A stretch of DNA of 64,000 nucleotides from Alphaproteobacteria bacterium (lineage in GTDB: Bacteria; Pseudomonadota; Alphaproteobacteria; Bin65). The position numbers and the translations under genes were made by a program. Of this stretch, positions 34,887 to 44,693 are shown in pieces (positions within the stretch are counted from its first letter, which is position 1; the number at the start of each line of letters is the position of its first letter). Under the pieces are notes generated by a model. It saw only the letters and a list, made by a program, of their open reading frames with translations, searched no databases and was not told the DNA's origin. The stretch covers positions 62,001 through 126,000 of the forward strand of contig JAJEGH010000024.1 of NCBI GenBank assembly GCA_022819985.1, written 5' to 3'.

Positions 34887-37712
34887 TCACACCCCGAACA
34901 CCTTCATCACCTCGTCGCCGAGATGGTTGATGACCTTGACCGCGATCCGGCCGGAGGCGGGGCGCGGGAACGGCCGAGACGTATCGCTGTTAAGCGTGTC
35001 CCAGGCTTCCCGGTCGATCTCGGCCTTGAGCGTCGTCTTCAGCGCCTTGTAGGGATCGCCGGCGCCGAGGAAATAGGCGTGCCGGACGAAGAAGCTCTCC
35101 TCGTTATAGTCGGTGTCGATGAACCAGCAGGCGATGTCGTCGGGGCCGTCGCTGTGGACTTCGCCGGTGTTGGGATGGAACACGTCGACGCCGTTGATCC
35201 TCACCTGGAGATTGTCGTCATCCACGTCCTCCACATCGATATCCGGTTCGCCGAAAATGACGAACAGGTTGCCCTTGCCGGTATTCTTCAGGTCGCCGGC
35301 CATGTGCAGGTCGGCGTTCATGCGCGCCTTGAGCACCGGGACGCGGCCCATTCGGTCGAACTCGGCGGAATGGGCGTCGAAATTGAAGGCGCAGGCGATC
35401 AGGACGTCGAAACCGGCCTCGCCGGCCTCGCGCGCCGCCGCGACCAGATCGGGCCGGGAGACGGTGCCGAATTCCGGGCCGATCAGGATGCCGGCCCGCT
35501 GTTGCCGGTCGCCTTCCTCGTAGCGGCCTTCGGCACAGATGTGATGGCCCGGCCAGCCAATAATGGAGGAAAACTCGATCCTGTCTTCCTTCCAGGCCTG
35601 CTGCACGCCGGCGGTCCTGAGATTGTCCAGGATGATCTCGGCGAAGGCGGTTTCGTCCGGGCTGCGCTCCGGCGCGGCGCGCCTGCCCTCCGCAGCTTCC
35701 AGCGTATCGACCAGTTCGTCGTCCTGATCGACCGCCAGGACCCGGTGGGGCGACAGGCTCTCCACGGTGAACGGCCCGGCGACGCGGATGCGGGCCTTGT
35801 CCTCATAGGGCTTGTCGAACAGGTATTCGTGGTCTGCCTTGGCCGCGATAGAAGCGTCGACCTCTTTCTGCCGCTCGATGCGCGCCTCCCACCATGCGGC
35901 GTGCGCGGCCGTGGCATCGGCCGGCCAGCCTTCGCCCGGCTTGCGCGGGATTTCCCATTCCTCCCACGATTCACCGAGGGCGCCGTTCAGGGTTTCGCGC
36001 AGCGGCTCCAACTTCTGCTGCCATTCCTCCCAAATCACATCTATCTCGGCGTTGTTGGCGATGGATTTGAGGGTGATGTGCGGCACGCGCTCATAGACGA
36101 AGCCCTGGCGGATGTCGCCGCCGGTCGGCATCTCCGACGACGGGCGTTGCGCGATTTCGGCTTCCTTCTGCTGGCCCTCGGGACTGTCGGCGAGCAGATA
36201 CCAGGGATAGCGCGCGCCCATGATGCGCGCCCGCGCCAACGCGAGCGCCACGCGGGAGGTATCGACGGTGATCCAGCGCCGACCCCACTGCTCGGCGACG
36301 TAGGCCGTGGTACCCGAACCGCAGGTCGGGTCCAGCACGAGGTCGCCGGGGTCGGTAGTCAACAGGATGCATCGTTCGACGACGCTAGGTGCTGTTTCCA
36401 CCACATATTTCTTTTTTTCGGCGAAACCACTGCGACCGGTATCAACCCATAAATTTTCATAATCACGGACGGGAAAATCGTGCCAATAGCGCTTTTAACG
36501 AAGTGTTCTTCCAAGCAGGAGAAATCGGTTTGCTCTGTAAAGTCTTTCCATACCCGGACCTCGGCCGCCGGGCTTCCAATGCGTATTTGGAGGGCAAGTA
36601 AGCTGCTTCCCTTGGTATTGGTATAGGCGCTCTTCTGGATTTGATGGTGCCCCGGTCGAGTAAAGAGTATCATGAGCAAGCACACGAAACCCGCTAGGCA
36701 ATGGCTCGGTTCCCTCTCTTTGTTCTTTCGACATAGAGATTGGCAAATTCACTCCGTCAGGATGTTCAAGAAGAACATACTGTCCCGATCCACCAACTCC
36801 CTGAGGCTTTGCGGCATACAGCGGTCGGTACTTCACAAGTGGTTTAGCCTTGGAGTACCAAAGCAAAACATCAAAAGAAGAAGCCAGAAGGCTATTGCTT
36901 TGACCTCCAGTAGTACGAAACGATATCTGCCCGCAAAAATTCTCTTCTCCGAACACTTCGTCGATCAATGCCCGCACTCGGTGGACGTTTTCGTCGCCAA
37001 TTTGCACGAAGACCGACCCGCTCTCTGCCAGTAGGTCCCGCGCCACAGTCAACCGGTCGCGCAGATAGCTCAGGTAGGAGTGGATGCCGTCGCGCCAGGT
37101 GTCGCGGAAGGCTTTGACCTGCTCCGGCTCGCGCGTGAGATGCGCGGCCCTGTCTTTGACATCACGGCTCGTGGTGGACCACTGGAAATTGGAGTTGAAT
37201 TTGATGCCGTAGGGCGGGTCGATATAGAGGCACTGCACCTTGCCGCGCAGGCCCTCGCGCTCGGCCAGCGAGGCCATGACCTGCAGACTGTCGCCCAGGA
37301 TCATGCGATTCGACCAGTTGGCGTCGTGCTGGTAGAACTCCGTCCTGGCCTCCTCGTCCGGCAGGCCGTTGAAATCGGCGAACAGGTCCGGCCCCTCCGG
37401 GGTTGCCTCGTCGCGCCGTTCCTTCGATTGCCGCAGCAGGTCGTCGACCAGAACCTTGGGGTGCACCTTCTCCTGGATGTAGAGCGGCGGCGCCTGGACG
37501 GTCAGGCCGGCTTCGTCCTGCTCGTCCTTGCCGCGCCAGACCAGTTGCGGATCGAGATCGCGGTTGCGGCGTTCGTAGGCCAGCCGCACCGGGCTCTTTT
37601 CCTCGTCGCGCATCACCGACTGGTATTCCGCCGTCGGGATATTCTTCCGCCGCGCCGCCCCGTGGGTGAAAGTCTCGACTTCTTTCGGTTTGCTTTTTCT
37701 GCCGCGCGTCAT
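34887..37712 (-). pseudogene. mod: DNA methyltransferase (Mod, beta class) interrupted by an in-frame TAA
   Basis: Two halves lie in the same frame: codons 1-405 (37712-36498) and codons 407-941 (36494-34890). They are separated only by a TAA at 36497-36495, at a position where related Mod proteins have Tyr (LR-Y-KRYWHDFPV). The first half has the catalytic DPPYG at 165-169, the second the SAM-binding DPTCGSGTT at about 461-469, the order of beta-class N6-adenine/N4-cytosine enzymes. The stop lies in an A+T-rich central segment where the target-recognition domain is expected. No Shine-Dalgarno is evident for restart. Either a point-mutated pseudogene, a split enzyme or a sequencing error. Confidence 0.85.
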
Positions 37713-37736
37713 GGAACCGGCGCTCCGTTCGTCGAT

Positions 37737-37943
37737 CTACAGTTCGGATTCATCGATTTCCGCCAGTTTCATGAGATGCCTTTGCAGGCCGCGCTTGATC
37801 GCCACGTTGCCATGCACCGGAACCGAGATGCGGATTTCCGACCCCGCTTTCGTATAGATGCGGTGGCTGCCGCGGATGCGCGCGAGCCTCCATCCCCGCG
37901 TCTCCAGTACACGGCAAAACCGTTTACCGCTGACCGCCTTCAC
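37737..37943 (-). CDS. hicA: HicA-family mRNA interferase toxin
   Basis: A 68-residue double-stranded-RNA-binding-fold toxin that cleaves mRNA during translation. The catalytic His27 is in GSHRIY, and the domain ends with VPVHGNVAIKRGLQRHLMK as in the family. It overlaps hicB by 4 bp and comes after it, the reverse of the usual hicAB order but common for this subgroup. It sits between res and mod. Confidence 0.92.
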   Translation of the reverse strand: MKAVSGKRFCRVLETRGWRLARIRGSHRIYTKAGSEIRISVPVHGNVAIKRGLQRHLMKLAEIDESEL

Positions 37944-38143
37944 ACCGCAATCTCGACGATCCGGTCGGTTCCGGAAGCCGGGATGTCGCGCACGTCAACG
38001 GAGAGACAACCTTCAACGGCCTCATAGAGGTTGCTCAGCAGTTCCTCGAAAGAGTCGCCCTGGGTCGCGCATCCGGGAATGGCGGGCACTTCGGCCCAGT
38101 ATCCGCCTTCGTCCGCCTCGTGAACGATGACTTTCAGTTTCAC
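37940..38143 (-). CDS. hicB: HicB-family antitoxin
   Basis: A 67-residue antitoxin with the partially degraded RNase H fold: MKLKVIVHEADEGGYWAEVP then IPGCATQGDSFEELLSNLYEAV. It lacks the extra C-terminal DNA-binding domain of longer HicB proteins. Encoded 10 bp after the restriction gene and overlapping hicA. Confidence 0.92.
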   Translation of the reverse strand: MKLKVIVHEADEGGYWAEVPAIPGCATQGDSFEELLSNLYEAVEGCLSVDVRDIPASGTDRIVEIAV

Positions 38144-38153
38144 GATCTTCTCC

Positions 38154-41100
38154 TCACGCCGCCTGTTGCGCGGTGAAACCGGCGATCAGCTTGCCGAACT
38201 CTGCATCGATCTCATAGACCGCCGTGAACTCGGCGAAGGCCCAGCGCCCGTATCTGCCGAGATTGTTCACGCCGGGCACCCAGTAGGCCCCCATGGTCTC
38301 CGCTTTAATCCTGGCGTCCTCGCCGCGATAGCCCTTGATTTCGACGATCAGGTTGAGCGGCTCGGCGCCGCCGTCGTTCACCCGCACGATAAAGTCCGGG
38401 ATATATTTCCGGGGCGTCGAGCCCATGAGATAGGGCACTTCGAGCCCGAGATTCTGGTTCTTCACATAGGCCAGGACCGAAGGATGCGCCTCGGCGACGC
38501 GGCAGAATTCGGCCTCCCAGTCGCTGTCGCAGACCGCCCAGTTGATGTGGCATCTGCGCCGGTCGGTCTCCCAAAGCGTCCCCTTCGAGGTGTTGAAGTT
38601 GACGTAGGACGTGGAGCCTGTCGGATTGTAGGCATCGAGGATCGCCTTGACCGGCCGCTCCTCCGCCATGGCCTCCGTGATCGCAGCCTTGATCTTCTCG
38701 CAGGCCATATCCGCGATTTGCCGATAGATCAGTTGCGCAGGATAGGTTCCGCCGATGCAGCGCAGATAACCGCCGTCCATCCATTCGCGGACGATGCCTT
38801 TGAGTTGGCCGAACAGGTGCAGTTTCGGGTCTTCGCCGGGATCGCGGTATTTCGTGTAGACCAGATGCTTGGCGAGATGGAACTGGATCGTCGCAGGCCG
38901 CATGCCTTCGAGATGCGCCACCGTCAATTCGACATCCTCGCCGAGGATGCCCTGGTTCTTCGTGATCGGGGGCCCGACAAGTTCAGGTGTCAACTCAAGG
39001 CGCGAATTTGCCGAAAAATTCGCCGAAAGCCGTTCGTCCGGCAGTTCCACCCGATATCCGTCGACCCGCGGGAACCGGATTTCCAGGGCGTCCCGATCCG
39101 GACGGACGGCGTGGATGCGGACGGTCTTCTTCGGCGGTTTGGGCGGCGCGACAACCGGCTTGGCGGTGAAATCGAACGGAATGCCCAACACGTCGGCATA
39201 TTCGACGCTGAACCGGTCGTCTTCATTAAGGTCGTAGTTTTGTCGGCGCAGGGCGCGCCCGACCACCTGTTCGCACAGAAGCTGGGTACCGAAGGCGCGG
39301 ACGCCAAGAATATGGGTTACCGTGTTGGCGTCCCATCCCTCTGTCAGCATGGAGACCGAGACGACGCAGCGAATCGACTCACCGAGCTGCCCCTTCTTGC
39401 CGACGGTGTTCATCACTTCGCGCAGCAAATCCTGATCCGAAATGTTTTCGCCTGCTTGGATATCGCCCGTTCGCGCGATTCTCTCGCGGCGAAACCGGTC
39501 GATCTCCGCGGCTGCGATGGTCCGGAAGTTCTTGTCCAGCGCATCGCCGGATTCGAGCTGCGTGCTGTCGATCAGAAGGGTCCGTGGGCGGTCGAGTCGG
39601 TCGCCGTGTTGGTCGTAGTTCCGGAACAATTCGAAGCGCCCGGCGTGGAATGGCACGGTCTCGCCGTCTTCGCCGGGACGGTCGAACCCTCCGATGTAGT
39701 CGTAGATCAGTTTCGACGTCGCCGTGTTGTTGCACACCACGATGAAGACGGGCGGAACGGCGATGTTCGCCTTTTGCCATTCCTCGTAGATCTTCTCGTA
39801 ATGGCCGTAGAGGGCATCCAGGGCGGTCTGGAGTTCGGCAGGCAGGTTGAGCGGATCGAGTTGACCGGATTTTCCCCGGCCCTTCTTGGGCATCCTCTTG
39901 CCGATATGCTCCCACAGGTTCCTGAATTTCGGCGTATCGCCGCCCGCCACATTGTCGGCGACCGGCACGCGAGGCAGCTTGACGATGCCGCTTTCGATCG
40001 CGTCCATCAGCGAGAAGTCGCTGACCGTCCAGTGGAACAGCGTGCCTTCGGCATAGCCCGAGCCGCGCAGGAAGAACGGAGTCGCAGACAGGTCGTAAAC
40101 CGTTCGCACGCCGAGCTTGCGCTTCACGATTTCGATGCCGGATATCCAGAGCCGCGCGGCTTCGTTGTTTTTCTTCGCTTCCTCCTTGTCCTCGCCTTTC
40201 AGGTCTTCGACCTCGGTGCTGCCGGGCCGTTCCCGGTAGCAATGGTGGGCTTCGTCGTTCAGGACCAGGACATTCTTCATGCCCATCAGGCCGGGCATCG
40301 CCCGCTGGAGCATCTGTCCTTCGGTTTCGACGGTACTGATGTCCGTCCCTCGTCCCTTGAGCAAGGCGCGGCCGACCTTCGAGACTTCCGTACGCTCCCG
40401 CAGCTTGAAGGCGTGGTAGTTGGTGATGACGATCCTGGCCTTATCCAGATCGCCCAGCATGTCGTTGGGGACGATCTCCCGGTGACGGAAATAGCTGTCC
40501 GGATCGTTCGGTTGCAGCACGCGAAGGCGGTCCCGGATGGTGATGCCGGGCGTGACGATCAGAAAGCCGCGCGTGAACGATTTGCTGTTCGGCCGGCGGA
40601 CGGCATTAACGGTCTGCCAGGCGATCAGCATGGCCATGACCGTCGTCTTGCCGGCGCCGGTCGCCAGTTTCAGGGCAATGCGCAAGAGTTCCGGGTTGGC
40701 CTGCTCGTTCGCGCCTTTGAGATGTTCCAGAAACTTGGCGCCGCGCTTGCCCATCTCCGGCGCGACTTCCGCCAGCCAGATGGCTGTCTCGACGGCTTCC
40801 ACTTGGCAGAAGAACGGACGGACACCCTGAAACGGGTGATGTCGCCAATGCTGCAAGAGACGGGCGGTCTCGGGCGTGACCTGCCATTGGTCGGGATTAG
40901 GCAAATTCCGCCAGTCCGTCACATAGGACCGGATCTCGTTGATGATCGGTGTCGGGTTGTATTCCTGCTCGGCGGTCGAAAGGCCGGCGCCGGCATCGAG
41001 CACCATCTCTGCCTGGTCTTTCGACTTCCGCCGCCTTTTCGGGGTGGGCACCGGCGTGATAAGCGCGGACCGGCGGCGCGAATCAAGAATCCGATTGGTG

Positions 41101-41189
41101 GGCTGGCCGCTCTCGTCCAGTTCCCAATGCTGCGCCGGATACTCGTAGGGCGAGTTGAGGATCGGGCGCTCGAAGAACTGGTCGCTCAT
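38154..41189 (-). CDS. res: Restriction endonuclease of type III Res/BPTD_3080 type (helicase-nuclease)
   Basis: A 1011-residue restriction subunit. A superfamily 2 helicase core has Walker A LATGAGKTT (about 175-183), the DEAH box NDEAHHCY (311-318), motif III region YDLSATPF, and the late motif VVGRALRRQNYD. The C-terminal part (about 925-955) has YIPDFIVRV followed by IVEIKG, the PD-(D/E)xK nuclease pattern. It is intact and heads the run res-hicB-hicA-mod-DUF2283-mntA-hepT. If its partner Mod is dead, the enzyme must be inactive, tightly controlled or dependent on Mod for DNA recognition. Confidence 0.88.
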   Translation of the reverse strand: MSDQFFERPILNSPYEYPAQHWELDESGQPTNRILDSRRRSALITPVPTPKRRRKSKDQAEMVLDAGAGLSTAEQEYNPTPIINEIRSYVTDWRNLPNPDQWQVTPETARLLQHWRHHPFQGVRPFFCQVEAVETAIWLAEVAPEMGKRGAKFLEHLKGANEQANPELLRIALKLATGAGKTTVMAMLIAWQTVNAVRRPNSKSFTRGFLIVTPGITIRDRLRVLQPNDPDSYFRHREIVPNDMLGDLDKARIVITNYHAFKLRERTEVSKVGRALLKGRGTDISTVETEGQMLQRAMPGLMGMKNVLVLNDEAHHCYRERPGSTEVEDLKGEDKEEAKKNNEAARLWISGIEIVKRKLGVRTVYDLSATPFFLRGSGYAEGTLFHWTVSDFSLMDAIESGIVKLPRVPVADNVAGGDTPKFRNLWEHIGKRMPKKGRGKSGQLDPLNLPAELQTALDALYGHYEKIYEEWQKANIAVPPVFIVVCNNTATSKLIYDYIGGFDRPGEDGETVPFHAGRFELFRNYDQHGDRLDRPRTLLIDSTQLESGDALDKNFRTIAAAEIDRFRRERIARTGDIQAGENISDQDLLREVMNTVGKKGQLGESIRCVVSVSMLTEGWDANTVTHILGVRAFGTQLLCEQVVGRALRRQNYDLNEDDRFSVEYADVLGIPFDFTAKPVVAPPKPPKKTVRIHAVRPDRDALEIRFPRVDGYRVELPDERLSANFSANSRLELTPELVGPPITKNQGILGEDVELTVAHLEGMRPATIQFHLAKHLVYTKYRDPGEDPKLHLFGQLKGIVREWMDGGYLRCIGGTYPAQLIYRQIADMACEKIKAAITEAMAEERPVKAILDAYNPTGSTSYVNFNTSKGTLWETDRRRCHINWAVCDSDWEAEFCRVAEAHPSVLAYVKNQNLGLEVPYLMGSTPRKYIPDFIVRVNDGGAEPLNLIVEIKGYRGEDARIKAETMGAYWVPGVNNLGRYGRWAFAEFTAVYEIDAEFGKLIAGFTAQQAA

Positions 41190-41263
41190 AGCGATACGGG
41201 TTTACCGACTGGTTTCCCTTTCGACAAATCCAAATCGCCGGCAACCGTACCGGCCCGCCCCCG

Positions 41264-41761
41264 CTACGCCGCTTCCAGCACCCGTTCCAGCTTTTCGACC
41301 GCGGCGTCCTCGTCGAGGCCGTCGATGGCGGCGACTTCGCGGGCCAGGCGCTCGAAGGCGGCCTGGTAGATCTGGCGCTCGGAATAGGACTGGTCCGGCT
41401 GGCCGGCGTTGCGGTGCAGGTCGCGGATCACTTCGGCGATCGAGACCGGATCGCCGGAATTGATCTTGGCCTCGTATTCCTGGGCCCGGCGGCTCCACAT
41501 GGTGCGCTTGACGCGGCTCTTGCCCTTGAGCGTCTTGTAGGCCGTGTTCATCACCGCGGTGTCGGCGAGCAGGCGCAGGCCGGAGGTGTCCGCCTTGGCG
41601 ACGGGAACGCGGAGCGTCATCTTCTCCTTGGGAAATTCAATAACGAACAAATGGAGTTGCTGTCCGGCGATCTCCTGCTTCTCGGTGCCGGTGATCCGGC
41701 CGACGCCGTGCGTCGGATAGACAACGTAATCGCCTTTTTTGAATTTGGATTTGACGGCCAT
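41264..41761 (-). CDS. CarD-family transcriptional regulator
   Basis: CarD-type proteins bind the RNA polymerase beta subunit and stabilise open promoter complexes. The 165-residue protein begins FKKGDYVVYPTHGVGRITG, the Tudor-like RNAP-interaction domain (about 5-60), followed by a helical DNA-contact domain with TMWSRRAQEYEAKINSGDP. The ATG at 41761 was chosen because the family starts here; a long upstream extension is shadow sequence. Ferredoxin lies upstream on the same strand. Confidence 0.93.
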   Translation of the reverse strand: MAVKSKFKKGDYVVYPTHGVGRITGTEKQEIAGQQLHLFVIEFPKEKMTLRVPVAKADTSGLRLLADTAVMNTAYKTLKGKSRVKRTMWSRRAQEYEAKINSGDPVSIAEVIRDLHRNAGQPDQSYSERQIYQAAFERLAREVAAIDGLDEDAAVEKLERVLEAA

Positions 41762-41828
41762 GCCGCTCCCCGCTCCGTTGTTTTCGTCATGTCCGGCTTC
41801 CGCGGCGGCCTCCGGAAAGGCCGGCGAC

Positions 41829-41868
41829 AAAAAAGCGCCGAACACCGGAATATCCCGCGGGCGGCGCT
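41829..41868 (-). terminator. Probable terminator after the ferredoxin gene
   Basis: On the minus strand AGCGCCG (41868-41862) pairs with CGGCGCT (41840-41834) around a 21-nt loop, followed by TTTTTT. It separates fdxA from carD. Confidence 0.6.
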
Positions 41869-42080
41869 GACCGGTACGCTCCGGAAGGCGACAGGCCGCG
41901 GGCCGCGGCCGGCTCCCCTCCGGATGCGTGTAACCTATCACAAAAGAACGGAAATTTCCAGTTTCCCGACCGCGGCAATGCAGCCGCGGCAATACGGCAG
42001 AAGGGTCCGGCGGCAGGATGGCCGGCCGGACGCCGGACGCCCTGTCGGATGTGGCCGGAAGCCCTGCCTGCTTTGCGACC

Positions 42081-42416
42081 CTACTGTGCGGCCGGCTTGT
42101 CGCTGAAATGGTCCTCGAACTTGTTCGATACGTCCTTCCAGTCGTCGGCGTCGCCCGGCGTTTCGCCCTTGCGGTTGATGTTCGGCCATTGCTCGGCGTA
42201 GGTGCGGTTCACCTCCACCCACCGCTCAACATCCGGTTCGGTGTCCGGCAGAATGGCTTCGGCCGGGCATTCCGGCTCGCAGACGCCGCAGTCGATGCAT
42301 TCGTCCGGATGGATGACCAGCATATTCTCGCCTTCGTAGAAGCAGTCCACCGGACAGACTTCCACACAGTCCTGATATTTGCACTTGATGCAGGCTTCGA
42401 TGACGACATAGGTCAT
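42081..42416 (-). CDS. fdxA: 7Fe-8S ferredoxin FdxA
   Basis: A 111-residue electron carrier. [21 protein letters not shown] supplies the cysteines of the 3Fe-4S cluster and the Cys shared with the second, and [14 protein letters not shown] those of the 4Fe-4S cluster. The C-terminal extension EDHFSDKP is usual in alphaproteobacteria. The partner enzyme is not shown by the context. Confidence 0.95.
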   Translation of the reverse strand: MTYVVIEACIKCKYQDCVEVCPVDCFYEGENMLVIHPDECIDCGVCEPECPAEAILPDTEPDVERWVEVNRTYAEQWPNINRKGETPGDADDWKDVSNKFEDHFSDKPAAQ

Positions 42417-42545
42417 TCGGAATGTCTCCCCCGGCTTCCATCCGGAATTGTCGCATAACGTTGCCAAGCGGCTTATCGTGGCGCCGCGCCGGTTTCAAGC
42501 CTCTTTCGGCGCCGGGCGGCCGGAAAACGGCCGCATGACGGTCGC

Positions 42546-43190
42546 ATGACGGGCGCGTTCCCCGACCTGCGCCGCCACGCCCCGGCCGCTGCGCGCAACC
42601 GCGATCCGATTGCCGCAGTCGTGCTGCCGCGCCTGGCGCCGGGCGCTCATGTCCTGGAGGTCGGCAGCGGCACCGGCGAGCATGTCGTCCATCTGGCGGC
42701 CCTGCGGCCCGATACACGCTGGCAGCCGTCCGATCCCGACCCGGCCTGCCGCGAGAGCATTGCCGCCTGGACTGCCCATACCGGCCTCGCCAATGTCGCG
42801 CCGCCGCTCGACCTGGATGTCCGCATCGCGCCCTGGCCGGTGGAGCGGGCGGATCTCGTCCTGTGCTGCAACCTGATTCACATCGCGCCGTGGCACTGTA
42901 CCGCCGCCTTGCTCCGGGGCGTCGGCCGGTTGCTCGGCGCCGGCGGCGAACTGCTGCTCTACGGCCCGTTCAAACGCGGTGGCGCCCACACCGCGCCGAG
43001 CAACGCCGCCTTCGACGCCGCGCTGCGCCGCCAGGATCCCGGCTGGGGCGTGCGCGATCTGGACGAGGTGGCCCTGCTGGCGGCGGCGAACGGGCTTTCG
43101 TTCGTCGAGGCGGTGCCGATGCCGGCCAACAATCTCTGTGCGGTCTTCCGGGCCGTCTCCCGGAAGGCGGAACCCGGCGCCGGAGCGTGA
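42546..43190 (+). CDS. DUF938-family SAM-dependent methyltransferase
   Basis: A 214-residue class I methyltransferase-fold protein. HAPAAARNRDPI at the start is the DUF938 signature, LEVGSGTGEH is the SAM-binding motif I, and NLIHIAPW and GELLLYGPFKRGG follow in the proper order. The substrate is unknown for the whole family. It is monocistronic, divergent from fdxA. Confidence 0.9.
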   Translation: MTGAFPDLRRHAPAAARNRDPIAAVVLPRLAPGAHVLEVGSGTGEHVVHLAALRPDTRWQPSDPDPACRESIAAWTAHTGLANVAPPLDLDVRIAPWPVERADLVLCCNLIHIAPWHCTAALLRGVGRLLGAGGELLLYGPFKRGGAHTAPSNAAFDAALRRQDPGWGVRDLDEVALLAAANGLSFVEAVPMPANNLCAVFRAVSRKAEPGAGA

Positions 43191-43427
43191 AGCGGGGCCG
43201 GCCGGCGCCCGCCGTCCGGGTCACGAAATTGCCTCGAACGATCGCGGAATTGCCGCGATTTGACGGTAATCCCGCCACAGGCCGGTGGGACTTTCGGTCC
43301 GGTCGATACGGCGCGGACCCCGGCGCCGGTCGGCCGACCGGAGCGGTTACCCCGAACCGGCCGGGACGGGGCGGAACGGGAATTCGGCGGTACGATTCCC
43401 GCTCCGCACTCCCGCCTCTCCTCCGGA

Positions 43428-43467
43428 AAGGCCGCGGCGCATTCCTCCCCAGGCGCCGCGGCCTTTT
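43428..43467 (+). terminator. Rho-independent terminator
   Basis: AAGGCCGCGGCGC and GCGCCGCGGCCTT make a 13-bp stem with a 12-nt loop, followed by TT. It lies 240 bp after the DUF938 gene, in a 428-bp spacer (43191-43618) with no gene I can support. Confidence 0.8.
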
Positions 43468-43618
43468 CGTTTGCCCGGCTTCGTTTGTCCGGCCTCGTTT
43501 GCCTGACGGGACGGCCGACGGCTTGACAGGGCGGCGCCGGCTTGCACCATCCGCGCCGGACGGCGGGTGCGGTTACGGGCCGCCGGTTTCAAACCCTGAA
43601 CGAAGCGGGACGGCGGCG

Positions 43619-44200
43619 GTGCTTGAACGGCTGTACGGTTGGACGATGGCAAAGGCGGCGCATCCGCACGCCTTCCGGTGGCTTGTCGCCTTCGCCTTCG
43701 CCGAAGCGACCTTCTTTCCGCTGCCGGCCGATATCCTGCTGATCCCGATGGTCCTGGCGGTGCGCGCCCGGGCCTGGCGGCTGGCCGCGGCCTGCACCGT
43801 GGCCTCCGTCGCCGGCGGCTGTTTCGGCTGGCTGATCGGCCATTTCGCTTTCGAGGAGCTGGGCCGGCCCCTGCTCGAACTCTACGGCGCGATGGACAAG
43901 ATGGCGTTCGCCCGGGCGGAGTACCAGCGGTACGGCGAGCTGTTCGTCGCCATCGGGGCGGTCACGCCGGTGCCCTACAAGGTCGTGACCATCGCCAGCG
44001 GCTTCTTCCAGATGGACCCGGCCAGCTTCGCCCTGGTCTCGCTGATCGGCCGCGGCGTGCGCTATTTCGCCGTTGCCGGCGCCGTCTACCTGTTCGGCCC
44101 GCTGATCGACCGGTTCATAAACCGCAACGCAAAGCTCGCCTTCGCGGTGTTCACCGTGCTTTTGCTGGGCGGCTTCGTGCTCGTGGCGTGGGTGCTGTAA
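43619..44200 (+). CDS. YqaA/DedA-family membrane protein
   Basis: A 193-residue inner-membrane protein with about four helices. EATFFPLPADILLIPMVLA (re-entrant motif) and GAVTPVPYKVVTIASGFF with the conserved Arg/Pro-containing hairpin place it in the SNARE-associated/VTT (DedA) superfamily, YqaA branch, thought to handle lipid translocation. The GTG at 43619 starts LERLYGWT; an internal ATG at 43646 is an alternative. Confidence 0.85.
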   Translation: MLERLYGWTMAKAAHPHAFRWLVAFAFAEATFFPLPADILLIPMVLAVRARAWRLAAACTVASVAGGCFGWLIGHFAFEELGRPLLELYGAMDKMAFARAEYQRYGELFVAIGAVTPVPYKVVTIASGFFQMDPASFALVSLIGRGVRYFAVAGAVYLFGPLIDRFINRNAKLAFAVFTVLLLGGFVLVAWVL

Positions 44201-44264
44201 GCGGCGCGTGGTGGGCGCGGGCCGGAGCCACGCAGTTCAAGAGCGATACTCCGCCGGTTCGTTG

Positions 44265-44693
44265 CTATTCGAGCCGAAGCACCTGTAGCGGCTCAAACCG
44301 TCCGAAGTCCCGGTCATTGGTGAGTATGGAGTCGATGCCGTGCTCACGGCAAAGAGCGGCAATCTGCGCGTCGAACATCAGGTTGCCTTGTGCGTCCGCC
44401 TCTTGGGCTGCTGCGAGAAGCCGTTGGAGGAATTCCGGGCCCGGCAGCACCAGATCGCAGTTCGGCGCGGCGACGAGGCCTTCGACAAAAGCAACCGCCT
44501 GCGCCACCGTGGAAGGTGGATTGAACACTCGCCCGTGGGTCACTACGCGTATGAATTCCGCGACACAGAAGATGGGGAGCGCCCAGCGCTCCGTTCCTTC
44601 GGCGAGGGCGACGAGTCGCGACGCCGCGGTCGCATGCAACTCTGTTTCGGCCCGGTGGGCGTAGATCAGTATATTTGTGTCGACGGCGATCAC
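44265..44693 (-). CDS. vapC: VapC-type PIN-domain ribonuclease toxin
   Basis: A 142-residue PIN nuclease. The acidic Mg site is AVDTNILIYA (Asp5), the central Glu of VAEFIR, LMFDAQIAAL (Asp near 109) and LTNDRDFGRF. VapC toxins cleave tRNA or rRNA. It overlaps the vapB gene by 4 bp. Confidence 0.92.
   Translation of the reverse strand: MIAVDTNILIYAHRAETELHATAASRLVALAEGTERWALPIFCVAEFIRVVTHGRVFNPPSTVAQAVAFVEGLVAAPNCDLVLPGPEFLQRLLAAAQEADAQGNLMFDAQIAALCREHGIDSILTNDRDFGRFEPLQVLRLE

Noticed and set aside
36495..36497. TAA in mod considered as recoding (pyrrolysine, selenocysteine or frameshift)
   Set aside because: It is TAA, not TGA or TAG, the frame does not change, and no hairpin or slippery site is seen.
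38127..41369. Plus-strand open frame of over 1000 codons opposite the restriction gene
   Set aside because: It is the antisense shadow of res; no family motif and no ribosome site.
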